Shown here in pieces: positions 1-10,700 of a stretch of DNA of 24,165 nt. This stretch comes from Kangiellaceae bacterium (GTDB lineage: Bacteria > Pseudomonadota > Gammaproteobacteria > Enterobacterales > Kangiellaceae). Both the position numbers and the translations under genes were made by a program. Where the stretch lies: the NCBI GenBank assembly GCA_030590405.1, contig JAUUYO010000008.1, positions 1 to 24,165 of the forward strand, read 5' to 3'. The number at the start of each line of letters is the position of its first letter. Position 1 is the first letter of the stretch. The notes beneath the pieces are model-generated. The model saw only the letters and a program-made list of their open reading frames with translations. It had not been told where the DNA came from and made no database searches.

Positions 1-147
1 CCACAGATTACAAAAGAGGACTGGTTGCGACTGTTATCATCCAGTGAAAAATGTATCGAAACTATCATTCGCAACGCGGCAAAAAATAACGCAATAAAGA
101 TCAAGCCAGCCAACTCGCAGTTGTCTCAAGCTAGGGGTATTTCATGA
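1..147 (+). CDS. DUF4381-like protein, C-terminal end (partial)
   Basis: An open frame runs in from the left edge and ends at TGA 145-147, giving 48 residues beginning PQITKEDWLRLL. The stop overlaps the ATG of the next gene (ATGA, 144-147). In gammaproteobacterial Bat operons the usual order is moxR, DUF58 protein, DUF4381 protein, VWA proteins, BatD, so this position is where DUF4381 is expected. The segment (E/D-W-L-x-x-L followed by a basic tail) fits the C-terminal end of such small membrane-anchored proteins. The call rests mainly on position; too little sequence is present for a firm family assignment. The N-terminal membrane segment would lie outside the window. Confidence 0.55.
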   Translation, partial: PQITKEDWLRLLSSSEKCIETIIRNAAKNNAIKIKPANSQLSQARGIS

Positions 148-1220
148 TCCAGATACTTTATCCCTGGTTATTGTTAGCACTCGTCATTCCGCTCATCATC
201 TGGTTTTTCAGCAAAGCTAAACAACCTCAATTGGCGGCAATAAGAACTCCGATGTTTGCTAACTGGAATAATCTCCAGCAAAAACAACAATCATCAGATT
301 CAAAATTATTGTTTCAAAAATTACTCAGCTTTATTGTATGGATCGCACTAGTGTTCGCTTGTGCTCGCCCGCAATGGATTGATGAGCCTATCGAACTGCC
401 CACCACCGGTCGTGATTTATTATTGAGTATTGATATTTCCGGCAGCATGGAAGAAGAAGATTTAAAACTGCACGGCAGACCTGCAAATCGGCTAGTGGTA
501 GTTAAATCAATTATTTCAGAATTTATAAAAAAACGTGAAGGCGATCGATTAGGTCTGGTTTTGTTCGGCGAAAAAGCTTACCTGCAAACGCCTCTAACAT
601 TCGATTTAAAAACTGTACAGTTTATGTTGGATGAAACAGCAATCGGTTTAGCTGGCGCATCTCGAACAGCCATCGGTGACGGGATCGGATTGTCGATTAA
701 ACGCCTGCGTGAAAGACCAGCGGAGAATCGAGTGCTGATCCTGTTAACCGATGGTCGAAATAATTCTGGTGAACTCGATCCCATCGAGGCCGCCAAATTA
801 GCCAAACATGCCGGGATCAAAATCTACACCATTGGGGTAGGCGCAGATAAACAAACCCGACGTTCACTACTGTTTGGTACCCAAACTTTTAACCCCTCGG
901 CAGAGTTAGATGAAGTCACTCTTAAAGCCGTAGCTAAATATACCGGCGGCCAATATTTCCGCGCAAAAAGTAGCGAAGAACTGGCTCAAATTTACACTCT
1001 ACTGGATCAGTTAGAGCCGGTTGAAGATAAACCGGAAATCTATCGACCGGTCACCGAGCTGTATTATTGGCCACTGTTGCTTGCTTTGGCTTTTTTGGTG
1101 TTACCCATGATATTAAATTTACTTAGTGTGCAGCTTCGAGCGACGAACAGTCGCCCTGAAAAATCGACCACTCAAAGCGCGCAACGAAGTGCCATCTCAG
1201 GAGAAAATCATGCCCGTTGA
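144..1220 (+). CDS. batA: VWA-domain membrane protein, BatA type
   Basis: Inner-membrane von Willebrand factor A protein of 358 residues. It has the Bat layout: an N-terminal hydrophobic segment (about 7-22), a second one (about 61-74), the VWA domain (about 90-290) and a C-terminal membrane segment (about 305-327). The MIDAS metal site is visible as DISGS (97-101), a downstream T-A-I-G-D-G stretch (175-180) and LLTDG (200-204), so the domain looks able to bind metal. The ATG overlaps the stop of the upstream gene and the stop overlaps the next start by 11 bases, implying translational coupling. Bat proteins are linked to oxidative or envelope stress tolerance (shown in Bacteroides), with MoxR AAA ATPases as partners; the exact substrate is unknown. 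An AGGGG motif lies about 8 bases before the start. Confidence 0.88.
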   Translation: MIQILYPWLLLALVIPLIIWFFSKAKQPQLAAIRTPMFANWNNLQQKQQSSDSKLLFQKLLSFIVWIALVFACARPQWIDEPIELPTTGRDLLLSIDISGSMEEEDLKLHGRPANRLVVVKSIISEFIKKREGDRLGLVLFGEKAYLQTPLTFDLKTVQFMLDETAIGLAGASRTAIGDGIGLSIKRLRERPAENRVLILLTDGRNNSGELDPIEAAKLAKHAGIKIYTIGVGADKQTRRSLLFGTQTFNPSAELDEVTLKAVAKYTGGQYFRAKSSEELAQIYTLLDQLEPVEDKPEIYRPVTELYYWPLLLALAFLVLPMILNLLSVQLRATNSRPEKSTTQSAQRSAISGENHAR

Positions 1221-2232
1221 TTTCTCTGAATTACACTTACTACGACCTGAATTATTATGGCTGTTGATCCCGGTTGTTATTGCTTTATATAGCTTTCGTC
1301 AGTTAGCCAAAAAACAATCTTCCTGGCAAAATGTGATTTCCCCTCACCTGCTTAAGTTTTTGATGGTGTCCGGTGAAAAACAAAAATCTTATCTGAGTTT
1401 TTGGCTGACAGGCATCATTGCCTGCCTGATTATTTTTGCTATAAGCGGTCCAACGTTTAGGCAAAAAAACGTGCCAGTTTTTCAGGCGGAAAATGCACGC
1501 GTGATTTTGCTAGATCTGTCTTTGTCGATGGATGCGACCGATATCAAACCGGCTCGAATTGATCGAGCCAGACATAAAATAATGGATCTGCTGGAAAAAA
1601 ATAATGAAGGTACCGTTGGTTTAGTCGTTTACGCTGGTGATGCTTTTATTATTAGTCCGCTAACCTCCGATGCCAATACCATTGCCGCGATGGTGCCGAC
1701 TTTATCAACCAGTCTGATGCCAGTATTAGGCAGCCGCCCAGATATCGCGATCGACAAAGCAATCACCTTATTAGAAAATGCCAAACAACCGAAAGGGCAA
1801 ATTATCTGGATCACCGATGGCCTTGAAAAACAATATATTGATCTGATCAAACAATCGATTGGTAACACTAATCACCTACTTTCGATACTGGCAATCGGCA
1901 CAGAGCAAGGCGCGCCGATCCCGCTGCCGGATAATAATGGATTTTTAAAAGACACTGCTGGTAATATTATTTTACCCAAATTAACCGCCAACAACTTAAA
2001 AGAAATCAGTCAAAGTAGCAACGGGCAATATGTTGAGCTTTCAGCTAACGCCGATGACATTGATTTTATCTTGTCAATACTTGATATGGATGCCAATGAA
2101 GATGCTTCAGAATCAGACCAACGAATTAGTCGCTGGATTGATGATGGTTATTGGATAAGCTGGTTAATCTTATTGCTGATGTTTTTTAAACTGCTGCGTC
2201 GAACCGATGGCCAAATGATGGAGCGATTATAA
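1210..2232 (+). CDS. batB: VWA-domain membrane protein, BatB type
   Basis: Second VWA protein of the operon, 340 residues. I chose ATG 1210 over the longer in-frame start at 1126 because AGGAG (1199-1203) lies six bases upstream and the protein then begins MPVDFSELHLLRPELLW, a typical Bat N-terminus. Membrane segments lie at about 15-27, 62-80 and 313-327. The MIDAS motif is DLSLS (102-106) and the second metal-loop motif is ITDG (201-204); SLMPVLGSRPDIAI (168-181) matches the conserved Bat stretch usually read as LMPVxGS. In many gammaproteobacteria this domain is fused to a TPR region in one long protein; here the frame stops at TAA 2230-2232 and the TPR part is a separate gene one base later. 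It probably assembles with the neighbouring BatA, TPR and BatD proteins in the inner membrane. Confidence 0.87.
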   Translation: MPVDFSELHLLRPELLWLLIPVVIALYSFRQLAKKQSSWQNVISPHLLKFLMVSGEKQKSYLSFWLTGIIACLIIFAISGPTFRQKNVPVFQAENARVILLDLSLSMDATDIKPARIDRARHKIMDLLEKNNEGTVGLVVYAGDAFIISPLTSDANTIAAMVPTLSTSLMPVLGSRPDIAIDKAITLLENAKQPKGQIIWITDGLEKQYIDLIKQSIGNTNHLLSILAIGTEQGAPIPLPDNNGFLKDTAGNIILPKLTANNLKEISQSSNGQYVELSANADDIDFILSILDMDANEDASESDQRISRWIDDGYWISWLILLLMFFKLLRRTDGQMMERL

Positions 2233-2233
2233 A

Positions 2234-2995
2234 ATGAACCTCCGCTTTGAATTTTCAATCTTTTTGCTCTTAGCAATGATGTCCGAACACGCCAATGCCA
2301 ATGTCTGGGATGACTTGTGGAAGACTCACGACCAGCAGGCCAGCAAAGCCTTTGTTGAGCAAGATTTTGATAAAGCTGCCGAGCTATTTGAAAATAATCA
2401 ATGGCAGGGGGCTTCCAGCTATAAAAAAGGCGACTTTGACGCAGCCACGTTACAGTTTTCCAAGCGGGATGATGTTGAATCTAAATACAATAAAGGCAAT
2501 AGTCTGGCTAAGGCGCAGCAATTTCAACAAGCGCTCGATAGTTATAATCAAGTACTGGAAAAATCCCCCAATCATGAAGATGCCCTATTTAACAAAAAAA
2601 TAGTAGAAGAAATGTTAAAGCAACAACAAGAAAAAGAAAAACAGGACCAAGAGAAAAAAGATCAGGAAAATCAAGATCAAGATCAAGAAAATAAAGACAA
2701 GCAAGAATCGGACTCTGATTCAAAATCCGAACAGGACTCTGAGGAAAATTCTGAGCAAAAGGAAGATTCTGAGCAAAAAGAATCAGAGCAACAGTCTGAA
2801 CAAGAATCTGATAAAAAGGCCGAAGATAAACAGGCGCAACTGTCCGAAGATCAGCGAGATCAAAATGAAAAAGACCAGGCATTAGAACATTGGCTGGAAA
2901 AAATCCCTGATGATCCAGGAGGCTTACTCCGTCGCAAGATGTATCGTGAATACCAACGCCGTGGCCGCCAACAAAAAGAAAAGAAAATCTGGTGA
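2234..2995 (+). CDS. batC: TPR-repeat periplasmic protein, BatC type
   Basis: 253-residue protein starting one base after the upstream stop. Residues 1-22 form a signal peptide or anchor (hydrophobic FSIFLLLAMM, then a likely ANA/N cleavage site). Residues 24-125 carry the conserved WDDLWKTHDQQA motif and two or three TPR-like helices (QDFDKAAELFENNQWQGA, KKGDFDAATLQF, KGNSLAKAQQFQQALDSY). Residues 127-212 are an extreme low-complexity Glu/Gln/Lys/Asp/Ser linker, with the encoding DNA repeating gattctgagcaaaa-like units. The C-terminus (LEHWLEKIPDDPGG, LLRRKMYREYQRRG) is a conserved cap seen in the fused VWA-TPR proteins. Basis: these N- and C-terminal motifs are familiar from the TPR half of gammaproteobacterial VWA-TPR fusions. 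Likely role: protein-protein scaffold of the Bat complex. The downstream start overlaps its TGA. Confidence 0.84.
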   Translation: MNLRFEFSIFLLLAMMSEHANANVWDDLWKTHDQQASKAFVEQDFDKAAELFENNQWQGASSYKKGDFDAATLQFSKRDDVESKYNKGNSLAKAQQFQQALDSYNQVLEKSPNHEDALFNKKIVEEMLKQQQEKEKQDQEKKDQENQDQDQENKDKQESDSDSKSEQDSEENSEQKEDSEQKESEQQSEQESDKKAEDKQAQLSEDQRDQNEKDQALEHWLEKIPDDPGGLLRRKMYREYQRRGRQQKEKKIW

Positions 2996-4719
2996 ACAAT
3001 ATGAATCCAAAAAACTCAATTGAATGCAAAAAAATGTTAACCCAGATAAATTTATTTTTATGCCTGGCTTTGCTATCAATATTGCCCTTTAGCGCGAATG
3101 CTAAGCTGACACAATCAATTGACCGTACCGAGATCCACGCGGGTGAAAGTTTTTTATTAACCCTTCAAGTCGACGAAGACACCGGTGAGCAACCGGACCT
3201 GTCACTGATCCCCAAAGAATTTACGATTATTTCTAATAGCCAGTATCAACAAATGAGCTATGTAAATGGTCGCAGTAGTATCATAAAAGGCTGGAAAATA
3301 AAACTGAGCACACTGACCACCGGTCGCATAACTATTCCCCCTATCGCAGTAGGAAACGAGCAAACTACCGCAATCACTTTAATGATCAAAGATACCAATG
3401 ACCGAGTGGATCTTAATGGGCAAAAAAAGGCCATTTTTCTTGAGTCCTCAGTAGATCAACAACAAATTTATGTTCAGCAGCAAGTATTGTTCACGGTTAA
3501 ATTGTTTAGAGCAGTCAATACTCACTATGCCAGACTCACCGAGCCAACCGCAGGTGATAGCATTATTGAAAAACTCGGTGACGACATTCAATACGATAAG
3601 ATGATTGAAAACACTCGCTACGTAGTCACAGAAAGACGCTACGCGATATTTCCACAACAAAGCGGCCAATTAAATATTGACGCGATTAATTTTACCGCGG
3701 ATGTCAACGATCCCAGTCAAGCCAATCGAAATCGATTTTTGAATACCACTCGTCCGATCAGCGTTAATAGCAAAAAAATTGAGTTAAAAGTAATTCCGCA
3801 GCCCCTTGCGGCATCGAGTCCCTGGCTGCCGGCCTCCGAAGTTGTATTGGCCGACAAATGGTCCAACACAACTGGTGAGCTAACGGTTGGTGAACCTGTC
3901 ACCTGGACCTTGTTATTATACGCTCAAGGACTCAGCGAATCGCAACTACCAGAAATAATATTGCCCAAGGTTGATGGATTACAATGGTATCCGGACGCCC
4001 CGCAAAAAGAACGCCAAGTTAATGGCAAAGGGATCTTAGGTCAACGTGTAGAAAAGTTAGCGGTGATTCCATCTAAACAAGGGGAAATCACCATTCCAGA
4101 AATACAAATGAAATGGTGGGACACAAAAAATAATATCGAAAAAACAGCAACTATAGCGGCCAGAACATTTAATATTTTGCCCGCAGAAACTACATCGAGC
4201 AATGCCCAACCGCCACAAATGATTGGCCCAACGGTTGAGACAAAAACCATTATTGATGATTCTCAAACGCTATTTTGGAAAACCACCGCAGCCGGCATTT
4301 TAGTTCTGTGGCTATTGACCTTGTTGGCTTATTTTAAGAAGAGCACTCACCCTTCGCCGCAAGGACAAAAGCGAAAGGTACAACAAGTCGAGAAAGCACA
4401 CTCTCAATCGGCTGTGGTTAAAAATCTTATGCAAGCGATCAAACTCAATCAAATCGAAAATATAGAAACAGACTTATTAGAATGGAGTTCAAGCCTGACG
4501 ACAACGCCAATTCATTCGTTAGGACATTTGATGAGTCAAGTTAAAGATAAGAACCTGATTGATAAATTAAACCAGCTGGAATTACAAAGATACGCGGCGA
4601 ATAAAACCTACTATCAATGTAATTTATCGAAATCAGACTTAGAATTATTGGTTCATGAATTAACGTCTCAGGAAAAAATCAACAATGACTCGGAAATACC
4701 AGCCCTTTATGCCAGATAA
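2992..4719 (+). CDS. batD: BatD-like oxygen-tolerance protein
   Basis: 575 residues from the GTG at 2992, which overlaps the preceding TGA (GTGA). An ATG at 3001 and another at 3034 are in-frame alternatives; only 3034 gives a signal peptide of ordinary length (MLTQINLFLCLALLSIL, cleavage about ANA/K), but neither has a better ribosome site. After export the protein has a long beta-rich periplasmic region (about 38-420) of Ig-like modules, beginning with SIDRTEIHAGESFLLTL, a typical BatD opening. A single membrane segment follows at about 430-446, then a cytoplasmic tail of about 125 residues. This is the standard BatD/oxygen-tolerance arrangement and it closes the operon. Function inferred: periplasm-facing partner of the VWA proteins. 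No clear terminator is seen in the 29 bases before the convergent kinase gene. Confidence 0.86.
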   Translation: MNNMNPKNSIECKKMLTQINLFLCLALLSILPFSANAKLTQSIDRTEIHAGESFLLTLQVDEDTGEQPDLSLIPKEFTIISNSQYQQMSYVNGRSSIIKGWKIKLSTLTTGRITIPPIAVGNEQTTAITLMIKDTNDRVDLNGQKKAIFLESSVDQQQIYVQQQVLFTVKLFRAVNTHYARLTEPTAGDSIIEKLGDDIQYDKMIENTRYVVTERRYAIFPQQSGQLNIDAINFTADVNDPSQANRNRFLNTTRPISVNSKKIELKVIPQPLAASSPWLPASEVVLADKWSNTTGELTVGEPVTWTLLLYAQGLSESQLPEIILPKVDGLQWYPDAPQKERQVNGKGILGQRVEKLAVIPSKQGEITIPEIQMKWWDTKNNIEKTATIAARTFNILPAETTSSNAQPPQMIGPTVETKTIIDDSQTLFWKTTAAGILVLWLLTLLAYFKKSTHPSPQGQKRKVQQVEKAHSQSAVVKNLMQAIKLNQIENIETDLLEWSSSLTTTPIHSLGHLMSQVKDKNLIDKLNQLELQRYAANKTYYQCNLSKSDLELLVHELTSQEKINNDSEIPALYAR

Positions 4720-4748
4720 TTTTCAATGACAGTCTTTTTTGAACAGAT

Positions 4749-7700
4749 TTATTTTTCTAATTTTTCTTTATCGCTTTTCTTATTATCAAGCAAGGATCTT
4801 ATGCGTTCGAGTAACACCTTTGAATTATATGGTTTGTGAATAAGTTGTTTATGCTTCTCCTGATTAACAAAACCCATATTCTCTTCATTCACATAACCAC
4901 TAACAAGTTGGACAATTACCGAAGGATATTTATCTTGCACAACTGCCGCCAATTGAAACCCGTTCATCTCAGGCATAATCACATCAGATAACATGAGATC
5001 GATAGATTCGTGTTCGATAATATGCAGCGCCTGCTGAGAGTTTTGTGCACAAAAAACCGTGTACCCTTGCTCGTTTAACAAATCTGCAACCAAGTCAGTT
5101 AATGCCTCTTCATCATCAACAACCAAAATATTTTCAGTTCCTGTTAAATCAACATAATTATGAGTCAACTTTGATCCGGTCGTAGCATTATCGATATAAC
5201 GTGGAAAATATAGCATAAAGCGGCTTCCGTGACCGGATTTAGAATACACATCGATGCCACCTTTTGCTCGCCTCACAAAACTATAAACCTGCGAGAGCCC
5301 AAGACCAGTTCCCTTATCACCTTTGGTTGAGAAAAAAGGTTCAAATATTTTTTCTCGTGTGGAGTCATCCATACCACAACCTGTATCTATAAAAGCAAGT
5401 TGGACATAATCTCCTTTTTCCAATGCTAGAGACTTTGCTTCCAATCGACTAAGCGTAACATTACAACTTCGAATAGTATATCTTGCCCCACTTTCTTGAT
5501 CTTTCATTGCATACATGGCATTAATACTTATATTGAGGATCGCATCTTGTAAGTCACTATGGTCCAAACATATAGGCCAGATTTTTTCGTCTAACTCTAA
5601 AACTAACTCGATTCTAACGGTTAGTGTTTTTTGCAGTAAATCCTGTTGCTCTCTCAACAAAGTGTTGATATCAAGCTTAACCACTTCGACGCTTTGCTTA
5701 CGGGTTATTGATAATAATTTCTGGGTTAGTTTAGCGCCTCGCTCACTGGCATTTAATATTTGTCTGGCATATTTTTCCAATGTGGGTTGTTCTGCCAACT
5801 TATCAGCCAGTAACTCTGAATACCCCAATATAATGCCAAGCACATTATTAAAATCATGGGCAATTCCCCCCGTTAAATTCCCCAAAGCATCCATTTTTTG
5901 CGCTTGTTGTAATTGCCTCTCAACATCGTGACGCTGTTTTTGTTCCATTTTAAGATCTGTGATATCTTTGATGACTCCATGCATACTGATGGGGTCTCCT
6001 TTTTCATCCCGGATCACATCGCCGGACTCTTCCACCCAACGGACCGAACCATCAGGCCACATAACCCTATGCTCTACTCGATATACATTTCCTTCAAAAC
6101 ATTTTTGTATGGCTTGCTGTACCTTCTCCCTGTCATCAGGAAAAATACATTCAACAAATTCGTTAATCGTAACCTTTAACTTGTCAGTTTTATACCCCAA
6201 CATTGTAGAAATGGTATCACTCCAAAAAACATTACCACTGACAATATCCCATTCCCACGATCCAACTTTGGAATATTTATTGCTCAACCGAAATCTTTTC
6301 TCACTGATTAGTAAATTTTCAGCCGTTTCCTTATGTTTTTTTAACTCTAATTGCAACGATTCATGCAGGCGAGCATTCTGCAATGATATTGCTAACTGTG
6401 CGACCAAAATATCAAGCACATGAGTTCTTTTTTTGTCGAAGGCATCACTGACTGATTTATTTTCAAGATATAAAATCGCGTGAAGCTTACCTTGATAGAG
6501 CACGGGTAAACAAAGAATGGACCGAATGTTGTTTGCTTGAATATAACTATTTTTCCTATATTCGGCATGATACATAGCGTCCTTTAATAATAATTTTTTT
6601 TCGGTTCTTTCAACGTAATGAATCACTCTGGAGGGTATAGCCTTGAACGCTTCTAACTTCCCCCCTACATCAGTCACTTTATTATAGTTCCTGAATTCAG
6701 CAACTTTAACGACAAAAAGTTGCTCGTTCTTAACTTCTATTAACACACCTCTGTCAGCTCCGGCATTTTCAATAAAAATTTTCATGGTCGTCTCCAACAA
6801 CCGTTCCCTGTTAATTTCTCCAGAAATTTCCTGCGTAAAATTAAATATCGAACTGATATCAAGATTTGAATCACTCTGGTTAGTGATAGAAGCTATAGTG
6901 TCATTACCCGTTTGTAACTCACTAGATACACCTCTACCTAAAAAAGTCGTTGCTTTTTTTGCTTTACTAAAAGCTCCCCACCGGGTATAAGATTTGACTG
7001 AAGATTTTGAAAAATATTCGGCTAATTGCTGATTATTATTACTTGCCCAAAAATCGGCCGCTAACTCCTGCGCCAAAGCGACTATTTGAACCAAATCATT
7101 CTGCTTAGCGGAAGAGATACACTGGTCATACATATTGGACGCTTCCCAAAAACTACCGTCCAATCGATATTTTTCAGCCTGAAGTAATAATTGTTGATAT
7201 AAAAAATTTTGAGGACATAATGATGCCCAGTGAGAAATTTGCTTGAGCGTTTTTTCAATGATACTTGTCCGTTCTGATGTTACCTTTAATTGTTTATTAT
7301 TTAATAATTTTAACAATGCGAGTACATGATAAAAACCGTACTGGCTGTGCGGAAACATAACTATACCAGATGTCACCATCAGGTCTTTTTGATCGAGTAA
7401 TTCGTAAGCTTTCGTAAAATCCCCACTAAAACAATAATACTGCCCGAGCAATATTGCTTGCCATGCGATAGCCGGAATAAAGTTATTTTCCTGCCAATAA
7501 TCTAAATGCTTTATATATTCTGAAGAAACTTTACTTTGAAGGTCATTTGAATACAAAGCATTTATTACACTATTCAATGTTTCATAGGCATAAATCATTT
7601 TTGTATCATGAGTTTGCTCTATAAACCTTCGGAGCTTATCTGATTTTTCACTAATTTTTTTTAGGCTTTTACCACAAAGAAAATCACTCCACAACACAAA

Positions 7701-10700
7701 AAAACTCGCCCATAAACCAAACAGGTAATCACCATTTTGCTGGCCGATAGCTGAAGATCTTTCATATAAGTCAGCAGAAAAACAAAAAGGCTTAATATGA
7801 AAGCTGATATAATTACAAAACAGGTTTGAAATTTTTGGTAACATGACTCGGTCGTCATAAAATTTATTGAGAGTAATCGCAAGCTCACCAAAATTGTAGC
7901 CTTGCTGATATTCACCAGTTTGTGTCAATAGCATACCGTATAAAACATAACCAAAAGCAGATTCTGAGCAATTACCGTACTCTATCGAAATAGAAACGCT
8001 GATGAGAGTCGTGTAGCTCATTAATGGCTCGTTAGCATTATAATAAGCAGCTTCCCATACTCCTGCCAACAATCCAAGCATTTGGCGTTTCCCTGAATCT
8101 TGAATCTCTCCGGAATCCAGCAACTTTTCTGGCTTACGACCATGGAGCTGCTGTATTATTCGTTCTCGAAGACTAACGTTCTGCTGGTTGAGTTCGCTCA
8201 TAGTTTGTGAGACATCCATTCCTGCCTGAATGAGAATGTCGACACCACAATTAGCCGCCTCATCAAAGTTTTTACCGCCGCTTACAATGACATCTTTATA
8301 GATTGCATAAGTTATACATTTTTTTTGTAATGTGTTGGATATGCTAAAACAATCGTTCAGAGTTTGTTTTGAATACTGATATTGAGCATTCAAATACTGA
8401 CAACGGGCAAGTGTTATAAGAACATCGAACTGGTATTTTTTTTGCACTTCGACTTTGACTGTTTCAAATATTTTTTTTGCCATTTCCGAATACAAAAGCG
8501 CGATTTGATAAGAGCTATTATTCAACGCCATTAACGCTGATTGACAGTTTAAATCTAACAGGCCTTCCAAATCATCTTCTTCGGTTATCAGTGCAAGTGC
8601 AAGGTTTAGATGATTAGTTATCTCTAAGCAATAGGCCTTTTTTCTTGCTTCTGGCAAACATTTAAGCAGCTGATGACCAATGGTATGATGGATTTTCTCT
8701 TTATTCTTATCTGAAAGTAATTCTGCAACAGCCTGTTGAGTTCGATCCTGTTTAAAGCGATATGCATCACCATGACTGACCAGTATGTCCATAGTCACCA
8801 GCGGTGAAATTAGTCGCAACACTTGGTCTTCGGTAAGCGACATTACCAATGCTAAATCTTGAATAGTAAAAAAACTTCCCAAAAACAAACCATGCTGTAA
8901 GGTTATCATTTGCCTCTCAGACAGTTGCTTAAGCTTTCCTTGTATTATATCGGAAAAACTTTTCAACTGAACATTGAAAACTGGCGACTTAACGTCCCAT
9001 CGCCAAACTTGTTTTTCCGTATCCGCCCAGATGACATTTTCCCTGTACAGCTTTGATAAAAGCTGTTTTATGTAAAGCGGATTACCATCACTGGTTTGAT
9101 AGATATAATTCGATAGTTGCTGCAAGGATCCCGGGGAAGTATGTAGTGTATCAACAAGTATTTGAGTTACATCTTCAGGCTTCAACTTTTCAACACGCAC
9201 GGCTTCATAACCATGGAGTAGACCGATATTTTTCAAAAAGTGTTCAAATCCAGAGTTCCGTTGTACTTCATCGTCTCGACAAATTGATACAATTAATATA
9301 TTTCCGATTGCTCCCCTGTTGTCAAATAAGTATTGCAACATGTCAACCGAACCACTATCGCTCCACTGCAAGTCATCGAGTATGATGATAAGGGGCCGCT
9401 CGCTCTGAGCAATTATCGAAAAGAAAGATGATATAACAGACTGCAAGCGATTTTTTGTTTCGGCAATACCTAGAGCCAGAGGCTTTTCCTGCTTGCCGAC
9501 AATAGCTTCCATTGCAGGCACCAGCTCAGTAATAATACCGGTATTAATACCTAATTTATCAATGATTTTTTTTCGATAAACATTAAATGATTTTTCTGAC
9601 TCACCAAGTAAAAAATCAATTATTTTTTCGATAACCTGAACAAATGCATTAAACGGAATATTTTTATCGTACTGCCCATATTTCCCGCTAAAATAGAGTA
9701 GATTCTTTTTACTTTGCTGTAGAGCTTCATTGATTAAAGCACTTTTGCCGATACCAGCATGGCCACAGATGTTAAAAAAACAAACGCTCTCTTTATTGGT
9801 TTTCTCAAGTTGCCTGGCTATTTTGCTCAATTCGGATTTACGTCCATACAGTCCTCCAGGTAGAGTAAACAAGGTAGAAAAGTCATAGCTGGCAAGTTCA
9901 AAAGGAATAACAGTATTTTTTTCTATCAACTGTGACAGGCAGTTTTTCAAGTCTTGCTTTATTCCTGAGATACTCTGGTAACGATTGACGACCATTTTTT
10001 CAAGTAGTTTGAGTATAATCTTTGATAGCTGAAAAGGGCACTGGGTAAAACCATACTCATCAATGGGTTTTGGTTGCCGTGCAATATGTCCGTGAATGAT
10101 TTCAAGTGGATCATTGGATTTAAATGGTAGACCACCGCTGAATATTTGATACATAATCACGCCAAGCGAATAAAAATCACTTCGATAGTCAACTTGTGTA
10201 TTCAATCGGCCGGTTTGCTCTGGTGAAATATACGCTAGACGTATCCCCTCACAATCGATAAAATTATTTAACCTATTATCATCGTACCGATATTGAGCAA
10301 AATATAATCCGGTTAGTTTGACAGAAAAATCGCTGGGATTGACCAGAATATTAAATGGCGTCAGGTTACAATGAATGATTTCCGACTGATGAATGTATCC
10401 CAAAGCTTCCACGATGTTTAACGAAAGCTTTAACCGCTCTGTGATGCTCAAGTTTATTGTTTCGATCAAATCCGATAACGAAATTCCGTCAAACGACTCA
10501 TACACGATATAGGCTTGCGTATCTGAATAAACAAAATCAAGAGGTTTTAAGATATCCGAATTATGTAAAGATAGATTCAGGCTGGCGGTATAATCATTTC
10601 TGAATTGTCGGTATTTTTCAGAGCTAATATCGCAGTTAGGTATATATTTAACAATTACCGGAAGATTTTCCAATGTTTGCACAGCATGGGCCTGCCTGCT

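Noticed and set aside
578..820. Minus-strand frame inside batA
   Set aside because: It lies wholly within a strongly supported VWA gene and has no domain or ribosome site.
1126..1209. Longer N-terminus for batB
   Set aside because: It would overlap batA by 95 bases and add a basic, non-membrane stretch; ATG 1210 has a good AGGAG and the expected N-terminus.
2589..3029. 146-residue minus-strand frame, rich in Phe and Leu
   Set aside because: It is the antisense of the low-complexity Glu/Lys/Gln tract, which naturally reads as Phe/Leu-rich.
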